This document shows, piece after piece, positions 35,176 to 45,228 of a stretch of DNA of 64,000 nt. The notes beneath the pieces are model-generated. The model was not told the origin of the DNA and searched no databases. It saw only the letters and a list, made by a program, of their open reading frames with translations. How positions within the stretch are numbered: the stretch's first letter is position 1; each line of letters opens with the position of its first letter. Made by a program: the position numbers and the translations under genes. The stretch is taken from NCBI GenBank assembly GCA_963678705.1, contig OY783209.1, forward strand, positions 14,074,001-14,138,000. Reading direction: 5' to 3'. This DNA comes from Panorpa germanica (lineage: Eukaryota; Arthropoda; Insecta; Mecoptera; Panorpidae).

Positions 35176-35302
35176 GTTACAAAATAGACCACTTTATTAC
35201 GTTTGTCATTGTCATTTTTCATAAAATATTCAGGCAGTGTATAAATTATTACATTTTTAAACCATATGGTAAGAATCCCAATAAACTGATTTGGTTTGAA
35301 TC

Positions 35303-35362
35303 AAAATAAGCCAGTAATACTATTTAATGTTACATATTGTAGACAGATTGTAGTAAAATGAC

Positions 35363-35393
<31 letters not shown>

Positions 35394-35402
35394 AAGCCAG
35401 TA
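35303..35402 (+). mobile_element. Tiny poly-A retro-insertion with 14-bp target-site duplication
   Basis: The 14-mer AAAATAAGCCAGTA occurs at 35303-35316 and again at 35389-35402. Between them are about 50 bp of unique sequence and then an A run of about 24 bases. This is the signature of a heavily 5'-truncated LINE-driven insertion on the plus strand. The source RNA is not recognisable. Confidence 0.75.
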
Positions 35403-35813
35403 TTATGCAAAATATCTGTCATCTGTTACACATGTAAGTGGTGATTTAACCTCAATTTTGAAATTTTAACTTTAACCCTTAATATCTTCTATTTCTTAAT
35501 TAAAAGTAGTAAAAAGAATATTGCGTAGCGGTTTGTACATGTTTTGAGTATACAACAAGCATAATAAAACATACAAAAATGCTGTAGTTTTTCTTACAAA
35601 TGAAAAAACGAAAGGGGTATCTGCTATATTGAATAATTACCAACCTTAATACAATAAATGCATTTAGCATTATTATAAAGCTTTAAAGTACAACTTAATT
35701 ATTAAAAATAGTTCTTATTAATTTCTTTTGGCTTTGTTTTGCTTCTGACAGTAAACTACTATTTATGCTACTGAGAGGACCTTTACTTCTGTATGATCTT
35801 TCATTATTATTGA

Positions 35814-36215
35814 CTAATAGGCCATTAATAGAGGGTCATCGTCTGACGACACCGGCACATTTTCTACGTTGTTGTCAATGCAAAGATTATGTAAAATGCA
35901 GCATGTATTTATTATTTTTGAAGCTGTTTCTGGACAATAGTGTACTGCTCGGTATTTCAAACAGCATCTAAAGCGTATCTTCAATATTGCATTCTCTTGT
36001 TCGATTATACTGCGTGAAGATGAATGTTTATTAATATTGGTGTGGATGTTCGCTGGAAACTCACATCTATACCATTTGTTGTGGATGTGTGAGAATAACT
36101 TCAGCCTATTACGTCCTTTTTGGGTCGTTAGCTTCTGAATGTGGATAACCCCGTAGACGACATCCAGATAAGAATTTGATCGTTTATTTTTATGATAATA
36201 GTTTCCCAGTAAACA
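35814..36215 (-). pseudogene. PIF/Harbinger (HARBI1-like) transposase C-terminal remnant
   Basis: One minus-strand frame, open to TAG at 35814-35816, reads HSSSRSIIEQENAILKIRFR, then CCLKYRAVHYCPETASKIIN, then TCCILHNLCIDNN. This matches the end of HARBI1-type DDE nucleases (usual pattern 'R..IE...G.LK.RFR.L......Y.P..A..II.AC..LHN'). The N-terminal catalytic part is absent or unrecognisable. It lies between elements E and C and looks like an old DNA-transposon fragment, not a domesticated gene, since only about 130 codons remain and the key Glu motif context is changed (IEQENA). Confidence 0.7.
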
Positions 36216-36789
36216 ATTTGGTGAAGTGCCCTATTTAGTGACGTTCGACTCACTCGTACAATTCAATTCTAACGCTTTACAAGTTCGAAGCAACAACACA
36301 GAAACCAATTTTAGTTCAAATTTATTCCCTACCTGTCAAGATTTTGTGAAATAAAATCTGATATATGTAGTCTTAGCAAGTTCGTTAATAGTTCAAAAGT
36401 GGTACATAAAAGTCGCTTTTAGTTTAATTTGATTCTCTACCTGTCACAGATTTTGTGTTAGTTGTTATTTAGTATAGTATAGTTAGTATATTTTTTCATA
36501 ATAATATTCTTTCTTTTTCCAACATCATTCATTAAGTAGCAGTTGTTTCTTTCACACTAGGATATATATTTTTATAGTTCATTTTCATTCCAAAGTGAGA
36601 GAGAAACGAGATGCGGTTAGACAAGTAAAATATATTTTTCACCGTTACACTTGTATAGTATTTCGTTCAGTACAGAATGTTTAAAGTATATGCTATCCTT
36701 TTTCAACAAATATTTCTTTAATGGTAATAGGCACACGCTGTCTCCCTCAATCTCCGAATATAATGTGTTTAAACGAATAACACCCTTTG
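36216..36789. other. Non-coding stretch, includes sequence replacing the C element 3' end
   Basis: There is no recognisable gene. The lineage-C reading frame runs on to 36617, but the residues after about 36790 (NTLYSEIEG onward) do not match other REL proteins. The real element therefore ends near 36790 and other sequence follows. Confidence 0.5.
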
Positions 36790-39700
36790 ATATGAAATTA
36801 TGGCTCGCTTTGTGAAGACGGACACACTCTGCAACTTTCCCTTGTGACCGCTTACTCACCAGCGCGTCGGCTTGTTCCTTGCGGTATTCTCCTCTTAGTT
36901 TCTTCAAAACTAGGTGACGATTGTCCTCTCCCATTTCTATGTGGTTTCTTGTTAAGAGTAGGACATCACCATTCGTCTCGAAGGCCCATTGAAGATTTTG
37001 TCGCTCCGATGCCGACCTCGCTGCTGACCAGGAGTTTCTGGGAGTTGACGCTCTGCTGATGTGGTCATCGCTCTCCTTCCCCGATAGAAAATCTGCCAGA
37101 TGTTGCGGAGTTGGCAGCATCTTCACCCGAGTGTGTACAGTGCTCTCTAGCTGCTGTCTTGCCGATTTCCTGACTATCTCGTCTCTTGATGTCAACAGCT
37201 TGAAGGCGTTGTCAATTAACGAGAAGTCACTATCAACAGCAGCATTCGGGATCCCGATGCAGCCAGATCTTCTTTCCCCATATATATAGAAGTTCGTCGC
37301 GTTGTCCGGTAGATAGAGCGTCCTCTTAATCTCCGCTCGCATGCAGTCGTCAAGTTTCTCATATTCCTGCTTGCGGAAGGCGTTTGTCCGCATCGGAAAG
37401 TTTAACATCGGATACACTCTATGCCACGGTGCGAGATTAGAACGCATGATCTTCTTTCCTTTGCTAATCATTTGTTCCATTTCTTTCAGATCCGGAACAA
37501 TCCGGAAGCCTACTGGAGCTCCCAGAGACTTCTGAATTTCCCCATCCCTCAAGCAGTAGATGGGCTCTTCATTGATGCGGATGTCAGCATCTCTTAACGC
37601 AACTTGTCGACTGGCTGGCATCCAGAAGCATTTGCATTTCGTAGGCCGGATCTTAAGGCCTATCCTGGCTGCCCTAGTGCAAACAGTATCGATGTTGGTC
37701 TGGATCTCGGCAAGTGATCTTCCGAGTAACACCACGTCATCTGCATAGGCCAGCGCATTGTGAACATCTACTTCCGGTCCTTGGACTTCTCTGATGATTG
37801 GGTCGATGGCAAGGTTGAAGTGGATACCACTCAGCGGACAACCTTGTCGTATCCCTCTTCCGATTTCTATATTCTCCACTTTTCCGTCTGCAGTGCGTAT
37901 GGTGGTAAAGTTTTGGCTGTACATCTCCCTCACGATGTCTCCAAATTCTTTTCCAGCTCCTGCGTTAAGAACAGCTTTGTAGATCGCCTCGTGCGGAATT
38001 GACCCAAATGCATTTTCGAAGTCCAGCCATGCAATGCACAAGTTCCTCTTCTTCGTTCTCGCATCGTATATTCTCTGTTGAAGTATGTGGTTGTTTTCGA
38101 ATACACCATCGTGTGGAAGGAATCCTTTCTGGCACGGGCTGAGGACGTTATTTCTGATCAGCCAGGGTGTCAAACGTGCCGCCAGACAACCTGTATATAG
38201 TTTATATATGGTCCTGGTGATGGCAATTGGCCTCCAATTCTCTATATCTTCAGTGGGTCCTTTCTTATGTATGAGGATAGTGAAGGAGGATTTTCATGCT
38301 TCCGGTATTCTTTTGAAGTGAAGGCACGCGTTGAGGATCTTCGTGGCTACCTTGCACCCTCTGTCTGCTCCCCTCCAGTGAGAATAGGTTAACCTATCAC
38401 TCCCTGGAGCAGAGTTTTCAAAGAGCCGTAGCTTTTTCAACACTTCGTCTTCGGAGAACTTGTCTGTTATCTCCGGGATCCTGTCCACTTCTTTATCCTC
38501 ATAGATGTCGTTGGGATGCTCTACTCTCCTTAGTGAATCCGAGAAGTGGTTCCTTATGGTAGCAGAGTCGATAGGGTACCTGCTTGCGACTTCTCCCATA
38601 ATGGCACGCACCGCTCTTCTTCTGTTTCTTTTAAACAGCCTCTGAATCACAGCAGGGTTGCCAACATTAGGAACTTTAGCTGTATAGGAGTTGTCCTGTA
38701 ACTCTGGCAGTTTAACAATTCTTGAGACTTCTTCGGTTATTTCTTGAACCAGCTTCTCAAATATTGGCCAAGCTTCTTCCTGGTTTGGCGCGTCTATGAT
38801 GTCTGTCAGCTGCTGGCCAAACATAGTGTGAAGCGTTGGAGAGTTGCTGGGAGAGTTCTCAAGATCGTCTGACTGTTGTGAAGCTATCGGAAACGTCGGA
38901 GGACACGAAGTTGTTATTTGCGAGATTCCTGGTGGATCTTGTAGAGTTTCGTCCGATTCTTGGGTGGATGCGGGCAAATCTGGTCTTAAATTTGCCAGAT
39001 CAACCAGTCTTTGTAGCGTATTGTAGATATATCTAGTAGGATACGCACTCCGACCTGGTTGTGTTGTATTGATACCCTGAGTTGTAGTTTCAGTATCTTC
39101 TTCGTGATTGGTGGGGGATATGCTCCGATGAGGTTGTGTTGGAACGATACTCATAGTGGGGGATGTGTTCCGATCTGGTTGTGTAGGAACGATACCCTCA
39201 GTTGTATTTTCAGTAACTTGTTCGTAACTGGTGAGGGACAAGTTCCGATCTGGTTGTGTTGTGATATTTTCTTCTTCATTTTCAATTTCTTCAAGTATTG
39301 TAGAGTTCAGGGGGGGTCGCCATCTCTCCTTTCCCTCCTTCTGGCTGCAGATTGAGTTTCCGGGTTTGGCAGAGTGATATTGCCATTGACCACCTGTCTC
39401 GTTCGCTCGAGTGAGTGCACAGAGATATGATTTCTCAATCCCTGAGCAGATGGAAATGTTTCCGAGCAATCCCGGCAAGCGAAGGGGTGAACCAGCGTGT
39501 CGTGAATCGTTTTAACTGGTGCGCTACATTTGTGGCTTTATGGTCTGGCCGATAGACACTGCAAGCAATCACGACACGCGTGGATGGAGGTGATGTTCGT
39601 GATGGCATGTTCCTCTTTTAGATGTCGAGTGAGGGCCATCTTGTTCACCGTCCATGATTTGCTGGAGACGAATGAGCTGCTGCAATTGTCCTCTGTGCAG

Positions 39701-39891
39701 TGGAATGTCGTCGGCAGCGGGAACATCAAGTACAGGAATCTTCCCCTCCTCAGTCCCTGGTTGTTCAACCCAGTGGCTGCAGCTATCTCCTCCAGGGGAT
39801 GTTCTGCGATGTCATTTTCACGGCTGGGGGTGGGCGACCTTCCCTCGCTGCTGCTGCTTCTACTGTAACTCCGTAGTCTTCTACGGCTCAT
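36790..39891 (-). pseudogene. C protein: zinc fingers and RT, endonuclease lost
   Basis: It starts at ATG 39891 (MSRRRLRSYSRSSSSEG). Finger 1 is CTEDNC ... HLKEEH, finger 2 is CRDCLQC ... HKC, and finger 3 is CRDCSETFPSAQGLRNHISV followed by H. Lesions: TAA at 39538-39540 inside finger 2, a frameshift near 39340, and TGA at 38294-38296 where the relatives have Trp (PKAWKKS). The rest of the RT is open: CQKGFLPHDGVFENN, WLDFENAFGSIPHEAI, GIRQGCPLSGIHFNLAID, ALAYADDVVLLG. Similarity to relatives ends at KASHNFISKG (about 36790). The CCHC knuckle and PD...D endonuclease are absent, so the copy could not have moved by itself after this loss. Confidence 0.85.
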
Positions 39892-40098
39892 TATTGTTAA
39901 TTCCTAATGGAACTTCAGGTACAGGGGTTAAGGGTGGGAAGGGTATTACAAGGGGTATTCACAGGGGAAGATTAAGTTACGGGGGTGATATATAGTGGGG
40001 TATTCTCGGGGGAAGTGTGATTTACGGGTGAGGGGCGGGGGTTGATATATAGAGTGGTATTCACGGGGGAAAGGCAGTTGACGGGGGTGATGCAAAAA

Positions 40099-40545
40099 GT
40101 TGCATACGAGCTTATGGCTCAGGGTGAAGGGGTGGTATGCGGAAGGCATGAGCGAGAGTGTAAGCAAAAAGTTGCATACGAGCTTATGGCTCAGGGTGAA
40201 GGGGTGGTATGCGAAAGGCATGAGCAAGAGTGTATGCACAAGTTGCATATGAGCTTATGGCTCAGGGTGAAGGGGTGGTATGCGGAAGGCATGAGCGAGA
40301 GTATATGCACAAGTTGCATATGAGCTTATGGCTCAGGGTGAAGGGGTGGTACGCGGAAGGCATGAGCGAGAGTATATGCAAAAAGTTGCATACGAGCTTA
40401 TGGCTCAGGGTGAAGGGGTGGTATGCGGATGGCATGAGCGAGAGTATATGCAAAAAGTTGCATATGAGCTTATGGCTCAGGGTGAAGGGGTGGTATGCGG
40501 AAGGCATGAGCGAGAGTATATGCACAAGTTGCATAATAAGCCTTA
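40099..40545. repeat. 71/72-bp minisatellite in the C leader
   Basis: GTTGCATA starts at 40099, 40171, 40242, 40313, 40385, 40457 and 40528, giving spacings of 72, 71, 71, 72, 72 and 71. Each unit contains GAGCTTATGGCTCAGGGTGA and GGCATGAGC. There are six full units plus a partial one. The unit length near a multiple of three creates apparent ORFs on both strands, which I do not regard as genes. Confidence 0.92.
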
Positions 40546-40762
40546 AGGGCTGGAAGTAGATAGGGCTGAAGGCCCTATTGCTATGCAAAACGTGCATAGC
40601 TTGTCCTAAGGACGGGAAAAATGAAGCAATGCAAGCTTCGGGGGGCCTGAAGGGCAGGTGTAGGGAGGGGTGGGGAGAAGGAAGCGGGGGATTCCAAGGC
40701 TATCGTTTGCTATGCAATTCGGACCGAGAAAACCCCCCAAAGGGTACCTGTTAACCTGAAGA

Positions 40763-40811
40763 ACCATCAGGGTTGATGGTTTCTATTATTCTGACATAAA
40801 GTCAGAATAAT
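40763..40811. other. Two adjacent hairpins in the C leader
   Basis: ACCATCA/TGATGGT (40763-40780) is followed by an 11-bp perfect inverted repeat ATTATTCTGAC/GTCAGAATAAT (40785-40811) with a 5-base loop. They lie in the leader about 190 bases after the U2 junction in the sense direction. Confidence 0.75.
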
Positions 40812-40970
40812 GCCGCACGTCGTCCTAGTCCTAGTCCGGGCCTGCAAGTGTAGTAACGTACACTTCCAGTACTCCTAACGTAACCGCTTAGTCAAGATCT
40901 GAAAAAGCGGTAGTATCGAAACAAAACAACTTTTAATTACTGGTCCCACCGAAGTAGGATTTTCATTGCA

Positions 40971-40981
40971 AAGCTGATAAG
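40971..40981 (-). other. U2 snRNA-derived junction between A1 3' end and C leader
   Basis: The minus strand reads CTTATCAGCTT, 11 bases matching U2 (about positions 46-56). On its own this is short, but it stands at the same place between two elements as the 15- and 18-base junctions and is followed by the same leader head (CCTACTTCGGTGGGACCAG). Confidence 0.65.
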
Positions 40982-41005
40982 TTTGTAACTTAGTTACAAA
41001 CTTAT
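40977..41005. repeat. Perfect 14-bp inverted repeat at the A1 3' end
   Basis: ATAAGTTTGTAACT (40977-40990) is the exact reverse complement of 40992-41005, with a 1-base centre. The palindrome overlaps the U2-derived bases of the junction. Confidence 0.9.
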
Positions 41006-41342
41006 TCTCAATATTATATTCTCGGTATTCAATAATATACAAGTCTCAATAAATATTAACCTTAAAAATTATTTTGTATCTCATTAATTTGCTTAATATA
41101 TTACTACATTTTATTTAAAAAAAATTTTTTTAAGTTCTTTCTTCGGTATATGTTCATGATGGCTTCATTTTATAGCTGTTCCCAAGATGCGTAGAACTGG
41201 TAGTATTTTAGATGATTCTCGAGATATAAGCAGATTATATACAACATTTATTTAGATTGTCTTGAGTTGTTGTCAAATAAAATATATTTGTTAATATATA
41301 GATATTTGAAATAGTGTCATATAGATTATTTTAGAACATGTC

Positions 41343-44300
41343 TTATTGCGCGTTGTTGCCGAATACAGGAATAACTTGTCTATTGCCCGTAATATGCCAG
41401 ATGTAGATGGCTCTTGAATGTAGGATAGTTTCGGACACTGCTAATTTTCGTAGGGTTTTGGCATACGACTTGGTGCATAGGGTTTTAAGAAAGTTGTCAT
41501 TGAATGGGTCCCATGAACCAAGTGATCCAATTAATAGAGGTATTATCTGGACGCTCTGAAATCTATCAGAGAGTTCCTGTCTGATGTTTTCGTATTTTTC
41601 CAATTTATTCCTACGCGCTTTTTCCATAGCTTCGAAACGATTCTCGAAAGGTATTGTGACGTCGATTATGAAACAAGTCTCACCTTTGAAGAGAACAAGG
41701 TCAGGTCTTAGATTGTCTCTTCCAAGTCCTTGATTCTCCGACATGATGGTAAAATTTCGGCCAATTGCAGCGTTTTTAATACGTTTCAAGAAAGCGTTGT
41801 GTCGTTCCGTGTACGATGATCCATACTTCTGTAAGCAGCTATTCAAGACATGTCCTAGGGTTTCCTTCGACTTTTTGCACACCCTACAAAGTTGCTCGTT
41901 GTCATGGAGCCATGGCATTGCTCCATAAAGTTTCACTAAGCTAAGTCTAGCTTTATGTATGAATTGCCATTCTACGAATCTTTTGTATTGGGCATCATTA
42001 ATAAAATGGAAGCTGGCCTGGTGTTTAGATACGCATTCCATTGTTTTGCCCTGGCTTTTTAATTCATGTAGGATTTTGGTATGGTGTTTTCTGTCCATTG
42101 TTCTGAGTATCTTCATGGTTTGACAGCGTTGAGGTTCTCTGATATATGTGTCATTGTGGTTCAGAGAAATCCCCTCCGTTGTAAAACTCCATGTTACTAT
42201 AATGCGCCTGGAAGCCAATCGAGCTCTTGTCCAAGTATTAGCAGTAGATGTTGCAGGTGCCCTAAATATACCTTCTATTTCACCAGAAAGGTAATTTCCT
42301 TTATCCTCATTTGAAGGAGGGGCGCGGAGTCTGCTTATGTACGTTTCATTCAGCTCTTTCATTGCCAGGTCAGAAATGATGTGGTCTTTTGACGTTAATA
42401 ACTTAAATGCATTGTCAATCAAGGAAATGTCACTGTCCATGGCTGTATTTGGGATGCCAATACAACCCTGCCTTGAATATCCATAGAGGTAGTTGGATGA
42501 TGCCTCTTGAGGTATGTACAGTGATTTCTTAATTAGAGGGCGCATTTTGTTATCCAATTGTTCCCACATGGTCTTAGTGGAGGAACCAACTCGCATTAGA
42601 AAGTTGCATGCCGGATACATGAAGGTCTTAAGTGCATTGATTCTTTGCCAAGGTGCAAGTTTGCACGACATGATGTTTTGTCCTATTGTGGCAATAGCTT
42701 TTGTATCGGCATTGCGAGGGATGATGTTAAAACCTACAGGGGCGCCAAGTGAACGTTCAATTTCATCCTCTTTGAGGTTTCGGATATTTACGTCGTTGAT
42801 CTTAAAACATGGTGGATTATTTACAGAGTTGAATTGCATAGCAAAACATTTTTTGGGGTTGATGAGGAGCCCCACACGTTTTGCTAAAGAACTTGTTTGA
42901 TCAATCAGTTCTTGTAAGTGCGTATAATTATTACCTATTAGGATGATATCATCTGCGTAAGCAATGATCCTATGTTCAAAATTAGAACCTTGTAGCTGTC
43001 TTATTATAGGATCAATTGCGATGTTAAACAGTAATCCGCTGAGTGGACAACCCTGTTTTATTCCACTATTTAGGTTGATTTGATCCGTGTACCCATTGGC
43101 TGTCAGAACTTTTGTTGTATTGTTCGTATATATGTCTTCTATGATGTTAACGAAATTAATACCTGCACCTGCAGCAGTAAGAGCATTAATTAGAGCTTTG
43201 TGAGGTATAGAGCCGAATGCATTAGCGAAATCTATCCATCCAATAGATGTTTTATTGGTTTTGGATGACTTAGCTTTTCTGATAATGGTTTGCAAAATAT
43301 AATTGTTCTCGAATACGCCATCAAAAGGTAAGAATCCTTTCTGACAAAAACTCAGAACATTATTATTAATCAGCCAATCCGTAAGTCTAGATGTAAGTAG
43401 TCCTGTATATATTTTGTAAATAGTACGGCAGATTGCAATTGGCCGCCAATTTGTTATCTCCGCTTCACTACCCTTTTTATGTATGAGTATAATAGTAGAA
43501 ATTTTCCAAGGTGAAGGTATACGTTTGTATTTTAAACAACAGTTTAAAATATTGGTTAAAATTTTGCAGCTCGGATCTGCGGAGCGCCAATGCCTGTATG
43601 TTAACCTGTCATCACCTGGAGACGAATTCTCGAATTTCCTTAGCCTAATTGATACCTCAGGTGGTGTAAACTTCCTTGTATTTACCTCCTCTCGCACACC
43701 TTCCTCTACGGGAGGGTATATATCATTAGGGTACTCTATATAGGTTAGTGTCTTAGTAAAGTGGTTATAAATATCCTGTTTGCTGATTTGGCATGTCGTA
43801 CTATTCTCTCCCATTATCAAGCGCATGGCTTGTCTCCTATTACGTTTATATAATTTTTGTATGAATTTCGCGTCATTAACGTCACCTATATTGCGTGCTT
43901 TAGCAACATAATTGGGGTCACGGACTGGGAGTTTGACAATTTTACCTGCCTCTATCGTTATTTCTGTCAAAGTGTCTTCAAACTTTTCCCAATTATTTGA
44001 GTTTATATTACCATTTATTATCGTTAATAGAGCGTCATTAAAACCATTCAATGGTGAATCCTCTGTGATGTCATTAGGTAAACGTGGGAAGTTATCATTT
44101 ATGATTTCGGGTTCCTCGTCTATATCGGAATTATTGATATCTGCAGCGTGAGGACTTAAAGGTAATGTGAAATCCGAAATCATACTGCTTACTATGGAAG
44201 CTTGCGATTGAATATGCTCTAAATTGATAATCGGTGAAATGGTACTAATAATGGTATCTGGAATTGTTGGAATCTCATTTGTGGACACAATTTCTATAGG

Positions 44301-45017
44301 TGGAATTATAGGTGATGGACTATTAATAGTGGGTGCATTCATAGTAGGTGTTCTAGTTAGAATTGTTATATTTGGTACATTTGTTGGTACAATATTATGT
44401 TCTGCAATTATAGGAGATGTGGTATTGACAATAGGCGCATTTAAAGTAGGAATAGATGTTCTTGTCATAATAGGTAAATTTGATACAATAGGTGGTACAG
44501 TATTTTGTTCTGCGATGACGTTATTATTATTGGTTCCATGATTACCACGCCCATAGTACCTACGTTTGCGTTGACGCGTGTCTGGAGGGCTTATTTCAGA
44601 CCCTGGTGGGTTGATTTTCTTTTCCAGATCACTTCTTAGATGAGTTCGCTCATGGTTTACAACACCTTGATTCGATGGACAGGAATATTCGCAAAACTTG
44701 CATTTAAATCTAAATTGAACCACCGGTTTGTCACCTACTGGGATTGATGATACGCAATAAACAAGATGCCAAGAGGGCTTACTTCTAATAACGGAATGGC
44801 ATGTGTTACAGAAAAATATAACATTTTTTATTCTTGTCTGATGTTGCTGCTCTAGGTGTCGTTTTAGATTTTGCTTTGATGCTGTCCATGCAAAGCATTT
44901 GAACATTTTATCGCAACCAGCTTCAGTGCAAGTCATTGCCTCTGGTGTAGGGAAATAGATGGTGAGGGAATCGTTCTCCCTTGTTGGTTGATTATTAAGG
45001 ATCAAGTCAGAACTCAT
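41343..45017 (-). CDS. A1 retrotransposon protein: zinc fingers, RT, restriction-like endonuclease
   Basis: A 1,224-residue protein without any stop or shift, which would recognise a DNA target, nick it and reverse-transcribe element RNA there. Zinc fingers: C30-C35-H54-H59, C70-C73-H84-C88 and C106-C109-H122-H126 (the CCHH-CCHC-CCHH order of R2-A-type proteins). A Thr/Ile/Pro-rich linker follows. RT motifs: SPGDDRLTYRHWRSADPSCK, TNWRPIAICRTIYKIYTG, GIKQGCPLSGLLFNIAID and the catalytic AYADDIIL near residue 687. The C-terminal knuckle is CRVCKKSKETLGHVLNSC (about residue 1045). The PD-(D/E)XK-type endonuclease is RPDLVL ... FIIDVTIPFE near residue 1103. The frame is open for a further 67 codons upstream, to 45219, without an ATG, and this stretch also matches A2, so the natural start lies beyond the truncation. 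Confidence 0.92.
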   Translation of the reverse strand: MSSDLILNNQPTRENDSLTIYFPTPEAMTCTEAGCDKMFKCFAWTASKQNLKRHLEQQHQTRIKNVIFFCNTCHSVIRSKPSWHLVYCVSSIPVGDKPVVQFRFKCKFCEYSCPSNQGVVNHERTHLRSDLEKKINPPGSEISPPDTRQRKRRYYGRGNHGTNNNNVIAEQNTVPPIVSNLPIMTRTSIPTLNAPIVNTTSPIIAEHNIVPTNVPNITILTRTPTMNAPTINSPSPIIPPIEIVSTNEIPTIPDTIISTISPIINLEHIQSQASIVSSMISDFTLPLSPHAADINNSDIDEEPEIINDNFPRLPNDITEDSPLNGFNDALLTIINGNINSNNWEKFEDTLTEITIEAGKIVKLPVRDPNYVAKARNIGDVNDAKFIQKLYKRNRRQAMRLIMGENSTTCQISKQDIYNHFTKTLTYIEYPNDIYPPVEEGVREEVNTRKFTPPEVSIRLRKFENSSPGDDRLTYRHWRSADPSCKILTNILNCCLKYKRIPSPWKISTIILIHKKGSEAEITNWRPIAICRTIYKIYTGLLTSRLTDWLINNNVLSFCQKGFLPFDGVFENNYILQTIIRKAKSSKTNKTSIGWIDFANAFGSIPHKALINALTAAGAGINFVNIIEDIYTNNTTKVLTANGYTDQINLNSGIKQGCPLSGLLFNIAIDPIIRQLQGSNFEHRIIAYADDIILIGNNYTHLQELIDQTSSLAKRVGLLINPKKCFAMQFNSVNNPPCFKINDVNIRNLKEDEIERSLGAPVGFNIIPRNADTKAIATIGQNIMSCKLAPWQRINALKTFMYPACNFLMRVGSSTKTMWEQLDNKMRPLIKKSLYIPQEASSNYLYGYSRQGCIGIPNTAMDSDISLIDNAFKLLTSKDHIISDLAMKELNETYISRLRAPPSNEDKGNYLSGEIEGIFRAPATSTANTWTRARLASRRIIVTWSFTTEGISLNHNDTYIREPQRCQTMKILRTMDRKHHTKILHELKSQGKTMECVSKHQASFHFINDAQYKRFVEWQFIHKARLSLVKLYGAMPWLHDNEQLCRVCKKSKETLGHVLNSCLQKYGSSYTERHNAFLKRIKNAAIGRNFTIMSENQGLGRDNLRPDLVLFKGETCFIIDVTIPFENRFEAMEKARRNKLEKYENIRQELSDRFQSVQIIPLLIGSLGSWDPFNDNFLKTLCTKSYAKTLRKLAVSETILHSRAIYIWHITGNRQVIPVFGNNAQ

Positions 45018-45191
45018 TATTGTATTTGTATCATTATGGTTTAAGTTATTAGTAGCGTTATTGCCATTGTTTCGATTTACTGACTTAATTGAAGATGATG
45101 ATGATCCTGAGTTAGAAAAATCAGGGTCATTTACTGAGTTGTTAATATTTTCTTCAATTGTATTGTTTGATGATGATATTTCCGGGGATTT

Positions 45192-45222
45192 GGATAAGTT
45201 AGATGGAATATCTAACTTATCC
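45192..45222. repeat. Perfect 13-bp inverted repeat at the A1 5' end
   Basis: GGATAAGTTAGAT (45192-45204) is the exact reverse complement of 45210-45222, with a 5-base loop GGAAT. It lies at the truncated 5' end of A1, seven bases from the U2 fragment. Part of it is coding in the A1 frame. Confidence 0.9.
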
Positions 45223-45228
45223 TAGTTA

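Larger units (their letters stand above)
36790..40970 (-). mobile_element. C: REL retrotransposon of a third lineage, 3'-truncated
   Basis: The minus-strand element begins directly after a U2 junction (40971-40981), has a long 5' leader (40970-39892, with a 72-bp minisatellite and hairpins) and the coding region down to about 36790. There the CCHC and endonuclease part is lost. It is clearly related to A and B but distinct in sequence, and has higher GC than its surroundings. Confidence 0.82.
40982..45228 (-). mobile_element. A1: 5'-truncated lineage-A REL element inserted in U2
   Basis: The element lies on the minus strand between the U2 5' fragment (45229-45261) and the U2 junction at 40971-40981. 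It retains the whole zinc-finger, RT and endonuclease ORF and a 3' UTR of about 360 bp. It lacks the leader and N-terminal ORF seen in A2. 5' truncation is normal for target-primed reverse transcription. Perfect inverted repeats stand at both ends. Confidence 0.85.

Noticed and set aside
40042..40597. Overlapping ORFs of about 90-110 codons on both strands
   Set aside because: They arise because the 71/72-bp minisatellite unit has no stop in several frames and its length is near a multiple of three. No start context or motif supports a gene.
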